Assembly (NCBI GenBank): GCA_002689405.1 | Contig: NZFZ01000048.1 | Coordinates: 4,621-17,892, forward strand | Direction of reading: 5' to 3' | DNA length: 13,272 nucleotides | DNA from: Gammaproteobacteria bacterium | GTDB taxonomy: Bacteria > Pseudomonadota > Gammaproteobacteria > Magnimaribacterales > AG-339-G14 | In this document: positions 1 to 7,121 of the stretch, piece by piece | Position numbering within the stretch: the first letter of the stretch is position 1 | Layout of the letters: the number at the start of each line of letters is the position of its first letter | Position numbers and translations under genes: made by a program | Notes under the pieces: generated by a model | Told to the model about the DNA's origin: nothing | What the model saw: only the letters and a program-made list of their open reading frames with translations | Databases searched by the model: none

Positions 1-1
1 A

Positions 2-772
2 ATTTGGATCATCTCTCGACGAACCGATTTAGTGAATTTACAAAAAGAAGCAAGATCTTTTTTCCTAATCCTCCTTGGCATAACTATTTTTAGATCATTT
101 ATTTATGAACCTTTCCAAATTCCTACAGAGTCTATGATTCCTCAGATACAAGTTGGAGATTTTTTGGTAGTGGATAAATTTTCTTATGGCTTAAAAAATC
201 CTATAGGAAAATCAACTTGGTTTGAAACTAGAGAACCAAAAAAAGGTGAGATGGTTGCATTCATTCCAGAGCATACTATTTGCAGCTCACCAATTGAAAA
301 TGCTTATCCTGAAAAAAACTTTGATAGCTCTCAGGAGTATCTTTGGCAGCGCTACAGCGAAGCTTGTACCCCTTTGGGTCTTACTTTTGTAAAAAGATTG
401 ATAGCTAAAGAAGGAGATGAAGTTATTTATCGAAACAAAGAATTGATAGTTAATGGTAAAAAATTAAAAAGAGAATTTTTATCATCAAATGACGATGAAA
501 TTTTTATAAAAGAGTTCTACAAAGACAAGGCTTACACGATAAGACTATTAGAAAACTATAGGAATCAACTTACATACGGAGCAGAACGTAAATGGGTAGT
601 ACCAAAAGATTATTATTTCGTAATGGGCGATAACAGAGATAACAGCGCTGATAGCAGAAGTTGGGGCTTTGTGCCAAAGCAAAACGTGGTTGGCAAACCA
701 GCTTTTATATGGATGCATTGGGAGTGCTTAACCTGTCTTCCATCTTTTTCAAGGAATAAATTTTTGAATTAA
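2..772 (+). CDS. lepB: Signal peptidase I (LepB), 5' partial
   Basis: Membrane-bound leader peptidase that removes signal peptides from exported proteins on the periplasmic side. The frame is open to the left edge and reads IWIISRRTDLV before the GTG at 32. That GTG has no Shine-Dalgarno sequence, and the upstream residues look like the end of a first membrane helix followed by basic residues, so the true start lies outside the window. Numbering from the GTG, a second membrane segment lies at about 9-26. The catalytic Ser is S34 in PTESMIPQ, followed by VGDFLVVDKFSYG. The catalytic Lys is K121 in FVKRLIAKEGDEV, and the final family box GDNRDNSADSR is at 199-209. A segment of about 35 residues with two Cys (C84, C112) lies before the Lys box, where E. 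coli LepB has only a short linker. The stop is 2 bases before rnc. Family assignment is secure; the 5' end is inferred. Confidence 0.95.
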   Translation: MWIISRRTDLVNLQKEARSFFLILLGITIFRSFIYEPFQIPTESMIPQIQVGDFLVVDKFSYGLKNPIGKSTWFETREPKKGEMVAFIPEHTICSSPIENAYPEKNFDSSQEYLWQRYSEACTPLGLTFVKRLIAKEGDEVIYRNKELIVNGKKLKREFLSSNDDEIFIKEFYKDKAYTIRLLENYRNQLTYGAERKWVVPKDYYFVMGDNRDNSADSRSWGFVPKQNVVGKPAFIWMHWECLTCLPSFSRNKFLN

Positions 773-774
773 GA

Positions 775-1446
775 ATGAGTCTTGCCGAGTTAGAAAATTC
801 TATTGGTTATAAATTTAAAAATAAGAAACTCTTAGATGAAGCTATTACGCATAAAAGCATAAACTCTGATTTCAACAATGAAAGGTTGGAATTCCTTGGC
901 GATTCAGTAATTTCACTTGTTGTTTCAGAAGCCTTACATTTTGAAGAGAGTTCTCTCGACGAAGGAAAATTAAGTATTTACCGCTCTAGAATCGTAAGCA
1001 GATCTTCATTAAGCAAGGCAGGCCTGAAAATAAAATTAAATAAGTATTTACATGCAGGTTCAGCGCTTAAGAATAATCAAAACCTAACAGAAACTATCAT
1101 TGGGAACACTTTAGAAGCTCTCATTGGAGCTATTTTTCTTGATTCAGATTTTTTAAAAGCAAAAGAAATTACCTTGTCTATTTTAGATATAGATTTTTCT
1201 AAACTTTTATTAGAAGAACAGAAAGATTCAAAAACTCTTCTTCAGGAATTTTTACAGTCTTTAGACGAAGATTTGCCTGAATACGTAACTACTGAAAAAA
1301 AGGAAAATGGAGAAATTTATTTTGTCTCTAAGATAACTTTGCCAATACATAATGTTTTTGGTGAAGGACAAGGAAAAAGTAAAAAAATAGCAGAACAAGA
1401 GGCCGCTTCTAACGTTTTAACCATGTTGAATAAAGATGGAAAATAA
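775..1446 (+). CDS. rnc: Ribonuclease III
   Basis: Double-strand-specific endoribonuclease acting in rRNA and mRNA maturation. The signature NERLEFLGDSV is at residues 35-45, with acidic residues E36, E39 and D43. A second acidic site follows in GNTLEALIGAIFLD at 110-123, where E114 matches catalytic E117 of E. coli. The neighbouring position, Asp in E. coli (ADTVEA, D114), is Asn here (N111). A C-terminal double-stranded-RNA-binding domain spans about 151-217, with the typical GEGQGKSKKIAEQEAA. At 223 residues the length is normal (E. coli 226). The ATG lies 2 bases after lepB and the 3' end overlaps era by 11 bases, as in the usual lepB-rnc-era operon. In E. coli this operon is autoregulated by RNase III cleavage of its leader; the leader is outside this window. 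Confidence 0.97.
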   Translation: MSLAELENSIGYKFKNKKLLDEAITHKSINSDFNNERLEFLGDSVISLVVSEALHFEESSLDEGKLSIYRSRIVSRSSLSKAGLKIKLNKYLHAGSALKNNQNLTETIIGNTLEALIGAIFLDSDFLKAKEITLSILDIDFSKLLLEEQKDSKTLLQEFLQSLDEDLPEYVTTEKKENGEIYFVSKITLPIHNVFGEGQGKSKKIAEQEAASNVLTMLNKDGK

Positions 1447-2329
1447 ATTTGGTTTTGTTTCGCTATCAGGGAGAACAAATGTAGGTAAATCAACCTTGCT
1501 AAACGCTTTCTTTCAAAAAAAGATTGCCATTACTTCGAGAAAACCTCAGACCACACGCAATCGTATTTTAGGAATACTCACAGAAGAAAAAACTCAAATC
1601 GTTTTTCTAGATACTCCCGGAGTACATCTTGGCTATAAAAGACAGCTTAACAAAGTCATGAATAAAATCGCCTCTCACTGCTATGAAGAGGTAGATCTTG
1701 TTCTCTTCTTAATTGATCGTTTTAAATGGCAAAAGGAAGAGGAAAATATCCTCAAAAGTTTAAAAAACCTCAATAAGCCTGTTGTTTTGGTCATTAACAA
1801 AATAGACAGATTGAGAGATAAAACTAAGCTATTAGCATTTATCAAAGATATCAGTGAAAAATATAATTTTTTATCTATTGTTCCAATATCCGCATTGAAA
1901 AAAGATAATTTGATGGAATTGAAAAGTGTAATTTTAAACAATTTGGAAATTGGTCCATATCATTTCCCAGAAGACTCTTTAACAGAGTTTTCAGATAATT
2001 TTTTTATCTCAGAAATAATTAGAGAAAAAGCAATCAATAGATTGGGCGATGAATTGCCTTATCGTCTGAATGTCGTCATTGAAAAAATTGATGATTCAAA
2101 AAAGCTTAAGACTATTTATGCAGCCGTCATCACTGAGTCTCAAAGCCAAAAAGGAATCATTCTTGGCAAGCAGGGCAGTATGATTAAAGCCATCGGAACA
2201 GCTGCCAGAAAAGAATTGGAAAAAGAGTTTTCAAAAAAAGTGAACCTTCAGCTGTGGGTTAAAGCTAACAAAAATTGGACAAACGATATCAACAAGTTAA
2301 AAAAATTTGGGCTTGGAGTTGAATTTTGA
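1436..2329 (+). CDS. era: GTPase Era
   Basis: GTP-binding protein that binds the 3' end of 16S rRNA and assists small-subunit assembly. The G motifs appear in order: G1 GRTNVGKS (12-19; most Era proteins have GRPNVGKS), the PQTTR switch (37-41), G3 DTPG (59-62), G4 NKID (121-124) and G5 SAL (152-154). The C-terminal KH domain includes the GKQG loop at 244-247 and the family-typical VNLQLWVKANKNW at 269-281. At 297 residues it is full length (E. coli 301). Its ATG lies inside the end of rnc and its TGA overlaps the start of recO by 4 bases, so translational coupling on both sides is likely. Confidence 0.97.
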   Translation: MENKFGFVSLSGRTNVGKSTLLNAFFQKKIAITSRKPQTTRNRILGILTEEKTQIVFLDTPGVHLGYKRQLNKVMNKIASHCYEEVDLVLFLIDRFKWQKEEENILKSLKNLNKPVVLVINKIDRLRDKTKLLAFIKDISEKYNFLSIVPISALKKDNLMELKSVILNNLEIGPYHFPEDSLTEFSDNFFISEIIREKAINRLGDELPYRLNVVIEKIDDSKKLKTIYAAVITESQSQKGIILGKQGSMIKAIGTAARKELEKEFSKKVNLQLWVKANKNWTNDINKLKKFGLGVEF

Positions 2330-3024
2330 AATCTTTAGGCGCCAACGAAACAGAAGCAATTCTTTTACTAAGTAGAAAGTACTCAGAAACCAGTCTGATC
2401 TGCGAGCTTTTTACCAAAAAAAATGGCAGAGTTTCTGTCATAGCGAAGGGAGCTCGATCAAAAAAAAACAAATTTCAAAATGTTACTGCTCCAAATATTC
2501 TAGCTAACGTAAATTATTCTGGTAGAAGCGAACTAAAGACTTTAACTTCTTGGGAAGAAATCAAATACTTTCAAATACTTGGAAAAAATTTAAAAATCTT
2601 ACTGTATCTCAACGAATTAATTTTCAAATTAATAGAAAAGGAAGCTAAACAAGAGAAAATTTTTGATGCCGTAATTAATTTTTACAAGACCCTAGCATTA
2701 GGCGAAGCTAAAAATATAGAGATATCTTTAAGAGAGTTTGAATATTTTTTAATCTGTGAGCTTGGTTATGGATTTAATTTTCAAGTTGATGACAAAGGTA
2801 AAGAGATACAAAAAGATGGAATCTACTATTTTCATCCAGCTCAAGGATTTTCAAAAAAACCTTTAAATAATTTTTTAAAAGTCTCTGGAATTGATATCAT
2901 AAATTTTACCAATGGAAAAATCACTTCTGCTTCAGCAAGAAGTAAAATAAAAAAAACTATGCAACTTGCCATCTCTTACATTGCTGAAAAACCTATGAAT
3001 GCGGGAACAATATTCAATGATTAA
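2326..3024 (+). CDS. recO: DNA repair protein RecO
   Basis: Recombination mediator of the RecFOR pathway that loads RecA on gapped DNA and anneals SSB-coated strands. The N-terminal OB-fold region (about 5-80) contains EAILLLSRKYSETSLI and the strand GRVSVIAKGARSKK. The middle has the helical motif LREFEYFLICELGYGFNF (about 138-155), matching the family LRxFExxLLxELGY pattern. A basic C-terminal stretch, SARSKIKKTMQLAISYI, precedes an AEKPMNA tail resembling the GxKPLKS end of other RecO proteins. The start is TTG at 2326 within TTGA shared with the era stop, with GGAG 8-10 bases upstream. At 232 residues it is close to E. coli RecO (242). In many gammaproteobacteria pdxJ follows; here acpS follows directly. 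Confidence 0.9.
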   Translation: MKSLGANETEAILLLSRKYSETSLICELFTKKNGRVSVIAKGARSKKNKFQNVTAPNILANVNYSGRSELKTLTSWEEIKYFQILGKNLKILLYLNELIFKLIEKEAKQEKIFDAVINFYKTLALGEAKNIEISLREFEYFLICELGYGFNFQVDDKGKEIQKDGIYYFHPAQGFSKKPLNNFLKVSGIDIINFTNGKITSASARSKIKKTMQLAISYIAEKPMNAGTIFND

Positions 3025-3403
3025 ATTAAGAAGCGGAATAGATTTGGTACAGGTTTCAAGATTGGCAAAGGCTTATGAAAACTTTGGTTTTAGATTTCTG
3101 CATAGAATATATGACAATCTTGAGATCGAACAATTTCAAAAAAAATCTTCTAGAGCTAAACCTTTCTTTTTGGCAAAAAACTTTGCTGGTAAAGAAGCTG
3201 TATCAAAAGTTATAGGCTATGGCTTCACCAATGGCGTCAGGCCAAAAGACATTGTAATACTCAGAAAATATGGTGGCCCGAAAGTAAAACTTAATGGGAG
3301 AGCTAAATTATTGGCAAAAGAGCAAGGGCTTAAAGATATTTCCCTTAGCTTAAGCGATACCGAAGAACATGCAACTGCAGTGGCTGTAGCAATCACCGAA
3401 TGA
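3017..3403 (+). CDS. acpS: Holo-[acyl-carrier-protein] synthase (AcpS)
   Basis: Transfers the 4'-phosphopantetheine arm of coenzyme A to apo-ACP, making it competent for fatty acid synthesis. Motifs are [11 protein letters not shown] at the N-terminus (D9 for metal), [15 protein letters not shown] (56-69, with E60) and GGPKVKLNG (86-94). The C-terminal [15 protein letters not shown] corresponds to the TLADERHYA region of E. coli AcpS. I chose the ATG at 3017: it gives 128 residues (E. coli 126), places [11 protein letters not shown] where the family begins, and has GGGA upstream. An in-frame ATG at 2999 would add six residues and lacks a ribosome binding site. The chosen start overlaps the end of recO by 8 bases, and the stop shares ATGA with adk. 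Confidence 0.93.
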   Translation: MIKLRSGIDLVQVSRLAKAYENFGFRFLHRIYDNLEIEQFQKKSSRAKPFFLAKNFAGKEAVSKVIGYGFTNGVRPKDIVILRKYGGPKVKLNGRAKLLAKEQGLKDISLSLSDTEEHATAVAVAITE

Positions 3404-4047
3404 ATCTTATTATTTTAGGCCCGCCTGGAGCTGGTAAAGGTACTCAAGCGGCTTTCATTGCTTCAGAAAAAAATATTCCGCATATTTCTACAGGCGACAT
3501 GTTACGAGAAGCCATCAAGCATGGTACAGAATTAGGCTTGCAGGCAAAAGCAGTAATGGATGCTGGAAATTTGGTTTCTGATGAGCTTATCATCGAATTG
3601 GTCAAAGAGAGGATTTCACAAGACGATTGTAACAATGGCTTTTTATTCGATGGTTTTCCTAGGACCATACCTCAAGCTGAAGCTCTAAAGGAAAATAACG
3701 TTGACATAAATGGAGTCATAGAATTAGTTATTGCAGATGAAGAAATTATCAAAAGAATGTCTGGTCGAAGAATCCACTTAGCATCAGGTAGAACATATCA
3801 TGTTGATTTCAATCCACCTAAACAACCTGGATTGGACGATGAAACGGGTGAGGAACTTATAATTAGAAAAGATGATGAGCCAGAAACAGTCAAAGACCGT
3901 CTAAAAGTTTATTGGACTCAAACTCAACAGTTGATTGAATATTATTCAAACTTTAAAAACGTTTCAGATTTCAAGTATCTTACTGTTGATGGCACTTTAT
4001 CCGTTGAGGAAATTAAAAATAATATTAAAGACTTTTTATCTCAGTAA
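3400..4047 (+). CDS. adk: Adenylate kinase
   Basis: Converts AMP and ATP to two ADP in the cytoplasm, balancing adenine nucleotides. The P-loop GPPGAGKGT is at residues 7-15, the AMP-binding STGDMLR at 30-36, DGFPRT at 84-89 and GRRIH at 122-126. The LID domain spans about 122-159 and lacks the four zinc-binding Cys of Gram-positive enzymes, as in E. coli. [13 protein letters not shown] (156-168) carries the arginines expected to hold phosphates. At 215 residues it is nearly identical in length to E. coli Adk (214). Its ATG overlaps the acpS stop as ATGA and no Shine-Dalgarno sequence is visible, so it probably relies on coupling. Its stop directly abuts the tsaB start. Confidence 0.98.
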   Translation: MNLIILGPPGAGKGTQAAFIASEKNIPHISTGDMLREAIKHGTELGLQAKAVMDAGNLVSDELIIELVKERISQDDCNNGFLFDGFPRTIPQAEALKENNVDINGVIELVIADEEIIKRMSGRRIHLASGRTYHVDFNPPKQPGLDDETGEELIIRKDDEPETVKDRLKVYWTQTQQLIEYYSNFKNVSDFKYLTVDGTLSVEEIKNNIKDFLSQ

Positions 4048-4719
4048 ATGACTAATATTTTAGCTATTGAAACCTCTTCGGTTTACTGTTCAATTGGCTT
4101 AGCAAAAAATAAAGAAATATATATCGAGCATTCTCAGGAAGAAAATACTCACGGTAAAAATATTTTTGGTTTTATCGATAACCTCCTTGAGAAATCTCAA
4201 CTTGAAAAAGAAGAGTTAGACTTCATTGCCTTGAGTGTTGGTCCAGGATCTTTTACAGGGTTAAGGGTCGGGTGTTCTGTAGCGCAAGGCCTTGCATTTG
4301 GTCTGCAAAAAAAAATTTTACCTCTGTCTAGCCTTATGGTTTTAGCTCAAACTGTTTTTTTGGAACACAAAGCCAAAGAACTTTTTATTGTCAAAGAAGC
4401 CCATATGAACGACTTATATGTTGGTAAATTTATAAGAAAAAATAATGATATAGCTCTCCCTTTAATTAACGATACAGCCATTAAGAAAACAGAACTTTCT
4501 GATTTTATTTCTTCTGATAATAAGGAAGCCATCTGTAGCGATTGTCATGAGTTTTTAGACTACTTAATTAAGCCAAGCCTTTTAGAAACAAATAATCATG
4601 CAAAAGGTTTATTACATTTAGCCAGTTATCTCGATGATAAAGATGCTAGATTGAAAAATCCTGAAGAGGTATATCCAGCCTATCTTTCAGGCACTGATCA
4701 ATGGAAGAGGGCTAAATAA
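4048..4719 (+). CDS. tsaB: tRNA t6A biosynthesis protein TsaB
   Basis: Partner and activator of TsaD in making N6-threonylcarbamoyladenosine at position 37 of ANN-decoding tRNAs, working with TsaC and TsaE. It has the ASKHA-type N-terminus NILAIETSSVYCSIGLA, HGKNIFGFIDNLL at 35-47, and the family signature SVGPGSFTGLRVG at 63-75 followed by AQGLAFGL. The C-terminal half is much less conserved, as usual for TsaB, and ends EEVYPAYLSGTDQWKR. At 223 residues it is close to E. coli TsaB (231). The ATG directly follows the adk TAA (TAAATG) with no clear ribosome binding site, so translation probably depends on re-initiation. Confidence 0.93.
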   Translation: MTNILAIETSSVYCSIGLAKNKEIYIEHSQEENTHGKNIFGFIDNLLEKSQLEKEELDFIALSVGPGSFTGLRVGCSVAQGLAFGLQKKILPLSSLMVLAQTVFLEHKAKELFIVKEAHMNDLYVGKFIRKNNDIALPLINDTAIKKTELSDFISSDNKEAICSDCHEFLDYLIKPSLLETNNHAKGLLHLASYLDDKDARLKNPEEVYPAYLSGTDQWKRAK

Positions 4720-5496
4720 ATGGAAGTTTTGCAGATATTAATTTTGTCAATCATACAAGGCCTGACTGAATTTTTGCCTATTTCGAGCTCTGCGCATTTA
4801 ATAATTTCTTCCTCAATTTTAGGTCAAGAGACCCAATCAATCACTGTTGATATTTTTGCTCATGGCGGAAGTTTATTTGCAGTAATTATCTACTTTAGAG
4901 CAGAGCTAGCTGATGCTTTAAAAGATTATAAATTATCTTCGAGCGATTCTTTTTTAAACAAATTATTGCTTGGATCTTTGCCAATATTGATCACAGGATT
5001 TTTACTAAGAGATTTCATTTCAGAAAATTTAAGGACACTAGACATTATTGCACTTTCAACTATTTTTTTTGGCATTCTTCTTTGGTTCGCAGATAGAAGC
5101 TCAAGAGAACAAACGCCTTATGAATCCGTAACCTTTAAACATGCTTTTTTCATTGGCTTAGCTCAATGCTTGGCTTTGATTCCAGGAACAAGCCGTTCGG
5201 CGATTACAATAATTTGTGCTTTATTCTTAAGTTATTCCAGAACGATTGCCTCACAGTTTGCTTTTATGCTTGCAATACCTACTTTGGGTATTATTTTCCT
5301 ATCTGAAGTTATCGCCTTGGGATTTGCTCCATCAGAAATAAACTGGCTTGACGTCCTTCTGGTTTCAACCTTTTCTTTTTTAAGCTCTTACTTGTGCATT
5401 GGGATTTTTCTAAACCTCATCGAAAGAATAGGCTTTACACCTTTTGTCATCTATAGAGTTTTACTAGGAACTTTTTTGCTTTTTTTAGCCTACTAA
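4720..5496 (+). CDS. uppP: Undecaprenyl-diphosphatase UppP (BacA)
   Basis: Integral membrane phosphatase that dephosphorylates undecaprenyl diphosphate, recycling the lipid carrier for peptidoglycan and other envelope polymers. The first motif, QGLTEFLPISSSAH (13-26), supplies the (E/Q)xxxE pair Q13/E17 and H26. The second, IPGTSRSA (154-161), supplies R159; the residue after SRS is Ala where most family members have Gly. AFMLAIPTLG (181-190) matches the conserved helix after motif two, and hydrophobic helices fill most of the rest. At 258 residues it is slightly shorter than E. coli UppP (273). GAGGG about 11 bases before the ATG is a plausible ribosome binding site. The ATG abuts the tsaB stop, and this is the last gene of the operon. 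Its final 12 bases overlap the convergent gene. Confidence 0.95.
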   Translation: MEVLQILILSIIQGLTEFLPISSSAHLIISSSILGQETQSITVDIFAHGGSLFAVIIYFRAELADALKDYKLSSSDSFLNKLLLGSLPILITGFLLRDFISENLRTLDIIALSTIFFGILLWFADRSSREQTPYESVTFKHAFFIGLAQCLALIPGTSRSAITIICALFLSYSRTIASQFAFMLAIPTLGIIFLSEVIALGFAPSEINWLDVLLVSTFSFLSSYLCIGIFLNLIERIGFTPFVIYRVLLGTFLLFLAY

Positions 5497-6336
5497 TTGT
5501 CTTTTGATACTCCAACCACTATATTTTTGGACGACATAAAAGATATAGGATATGAATCTAACGATTCTAGGAGTCTTTGTTTCCGTTGCAAAAACTTCTT
5601 TTTTTAATAAGCTTTCGAACCAATCATTAACATTAGGATGAAGAATATGCATTGGATATCTTGCAGCTTTAAGTCTTGAAACATAAATAAACCAGGCAAT
5701 ATCTGGCAAGGTTAGTTCATTACCCAAAATGTAAGTATGATGAGAAAGTTTTTCATCTATTTTTTCAAGATGGAGTTTGAGATTGAGTAAAGATTTAGTT
5801 GCAACCTCATCAGTGATACCTTCTTTTTTATAATTCTCCCAAAACTTTCTGTTTGCGTCGTCTTCTGAATCTTTGTTTCCATGCAAGGTAGCTTTTGATT
5901 CGGATTTCTCCTGAATTTTTGCATTATTCAAAAATTTTGGAACCAAGTATTTAAAAGTCACATTTCGGATGTCTAAATGAAGGTCGTTTTCTTCAATCAA
6001 CATCTTATTTATTTCTTCTTCTTTATCTGCAGGTATCAAACGCATGGCAGGAAATTTATTATCCAAATACTGAAGGATGTCATTACTCTCGATATGGACT
6101 TCTCCATCATCAACTAACACAGGAACTAATGATCTTGGAGTAATTCCTTGAAAGTAAGGAGAAAAGTTTTCTTTTTTTTGGAGATTTATATGATGGCCAG
6201 TGTAATCTATATTTTTTAAACCCATAAAAATTCTTGTTTTCATTGAACAAGCAGAATAAGTAAAATGAAAAAGATGGATTCCTTTCCAAGAAAGGACTTC
6301 TTTTGTTTTAATATCTTCGCGTCTGAGTTTAACCAT
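5485..6336 (-). CDS. Glutathione S-transferase-like protein
   Basis: The N-terminal half has a GST-type thioredoxin fold. HLFHFTYSACSMKTR (21-35) resembles the catalytic loop SxCSxKVR of bacterial GSTs. RSLVPVLVDDG (68-78) has the Val-Pro expected to be the cis-proline, and VHIESNDILQYLDNKFP (80-96) has the Glu-Ser pair that binds the glutathione gamma-glutamyl group. The C-terminal helical domain includes the conserved LTLPDIAWF near 210. A polar, charged stretch around 131-160 and a C-terminal aromatic segment (FISYIFYVVQKY) are not standard. About 19 residues precede the first strand, but there is no better ATG and no Shine-Dalgarno sequence before this one. Substrate and role are unknown; GST-fold proteins include non-enzymatic members. 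It converges on uppP with a 12-base overlap and diverges from the rsmJ-like gene. Confidence 0.8.
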   Translation of the reverse strand: MVKLRREDIKTKEVLSWKGIHLFHFTYSACSMKTRIFMGLKNIDYTGHHINLQKKENFSPYFQGITPRSLVPVLVDDGEVHIESNDILQYLDNKFPAMRLIPADKEEEINKMLIEENDLHLDIRNVTFKYLVPKFLNNAKIQEKSESKATLHGNKDSEDDANRKFWENYKKEGITDEVATKSLLNLKLHLEKIDEKLSHHTYILGNELTLPDIAWFIYVSRLKAARYPMHILHPNVNDWFESLLKKEVFATETKTPRIVRFISYIFYVVQKYSGWSIKRQLVG

Positions 6337-6350
6337 CGTTTTTTATTGAC

Positions 6351-7121
6351 ATGAATTTTACAGAAAGAAAGCCATTTGTATCCTATTTTTCAAAAAATGA
6401 AATCAGATTTGCAGAACAATTTGCTTCCAAACATGACTTGAAGTTAGTTACCCCTAGAAACTTAAGGATTTCCGAAACACACAAGCAAGTCATTTGGGTA
6501 TCAGCCAAAAACCTTGCATTGCAAGATTTAGCAATAAAGAACTCAAAACCTTTTGTCATCGACTACATGGACTTTAAAAAAATTATGGCCAAATCATCTT
6601 TGCTAAAGAAATGTTTTTCCAAAAAAGATATTGGCAGAAAAGTGATTGATTTAACCGCAGGATTTTGTATAGATGCTTTAGAGATAAGTTTTCTTGGGTA
6701 TTCAGTCACTGCTATAGAGAAAGAATCTTGGCTGTATGAATTTACAAATCAATGTCTGCAAAATTCAAAGCATAAAGATTTACAACCTTCCATCAATAGA
6801 ATAGATTTTCTAAATGGTGATTCTTTGGATCTCATAAAAAAATATTCAGACCATGAGATTGTCTATCTGGATCAAATGTTTGAACAAAAAAATGATGCAA
6901 AGGCTAAGAAAGAAATACAATTTCTAAGAAATTTAGATTTTGAAGAATTTGATTTAAATAGATTTAAAAAATTTCTGAAACAAAACAATTTCAAAAAAAT
7001 TATTTACAAATCAGCTTTGCATAGCAACATGAGCTCGCTTATTAATTTAAAGCCCTCCCGTGTTATAAAAGGTAAAGCATTTAAATACAATATATTTACT
7101 GCAGACCAGGAGAACGAATGA
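6351..7121 (+). CDS. rsmJ: RsmJ-like 16S rRNA (guanine-N2) methyltransferase, strongly diverged
   Basis: E. coli RsmJ methylates G1516 of 16S rRNA using S-adenosylmethionine. The match here is architectural. VIDLTAGFCIDALEISFLGYSV (98-119) lines up with the RsmJ segment DATAGLGRDAFVLASVG, and E123 is the probable ribose-binding acid. EIVYLDQMFEQKNDAKAKKE (169-188) lines up with [20 protein letters not shown]. The end, KIIYKSALHSN...VIKGKAFKYNIF, follows the RsmJ order VVVKRP...VVTKGHRFDIY. Key motif residues differ: GLGRD is GFCID, DPMF is DQMF and KRP is KSA. The protein could be an active diverged enzyme, a repurposed one or an inactive relative. At 256 residues it has full family length and an intact frame. 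No Shine-Dalgarno sequence is seen before the ATG. Its stop overlaps the next gene as ATGA. Confidence 0.72.
   Translation: MNFTERKPFVSYFSKNEIRFAEQFASKHDLKLVTPRNLRISETHKQVIWVSAKNLALQDLAIKNSKPFVIDYMDFKKIMAKSSLLKKCFSKKDIGRKVIDLTAGFCIDALEISFLGYSVTAIEKESWLYEFTNQCLQNSKHKDLQPSINRIDFLNGDSLDLIKKYSDHEIVYLDQMFEQKNDAKAKKEIQFLRNLDFEEFDLNRFKKFLKQNNFKKIIYKSALHSNMSSLINLKPSRVIKGKAFKYNIFTADQENE

Noticed and set aside
32..34. GTG as the true lepB start
   Set aside because: There is no ribosome binding site, the frame is open upstream to the window edge, and the upstream residues resemble the end of the first membrane helix of LepB.
1681..1941. Minus-strand frame inside era, and similar antisense frames inside recO, adk, tsaB, the MazG-like gene, plsB, secD and secF
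   Set aside because: All lie within strongly conserved genes, show no domain signatures and are expected by chance from biased codon use.
2562..2581. Two tandem copies of TCAAATACTT within recO
   Set aside because: Only two short copies in AT-rich coding sequence; no sign of a functional repeat.
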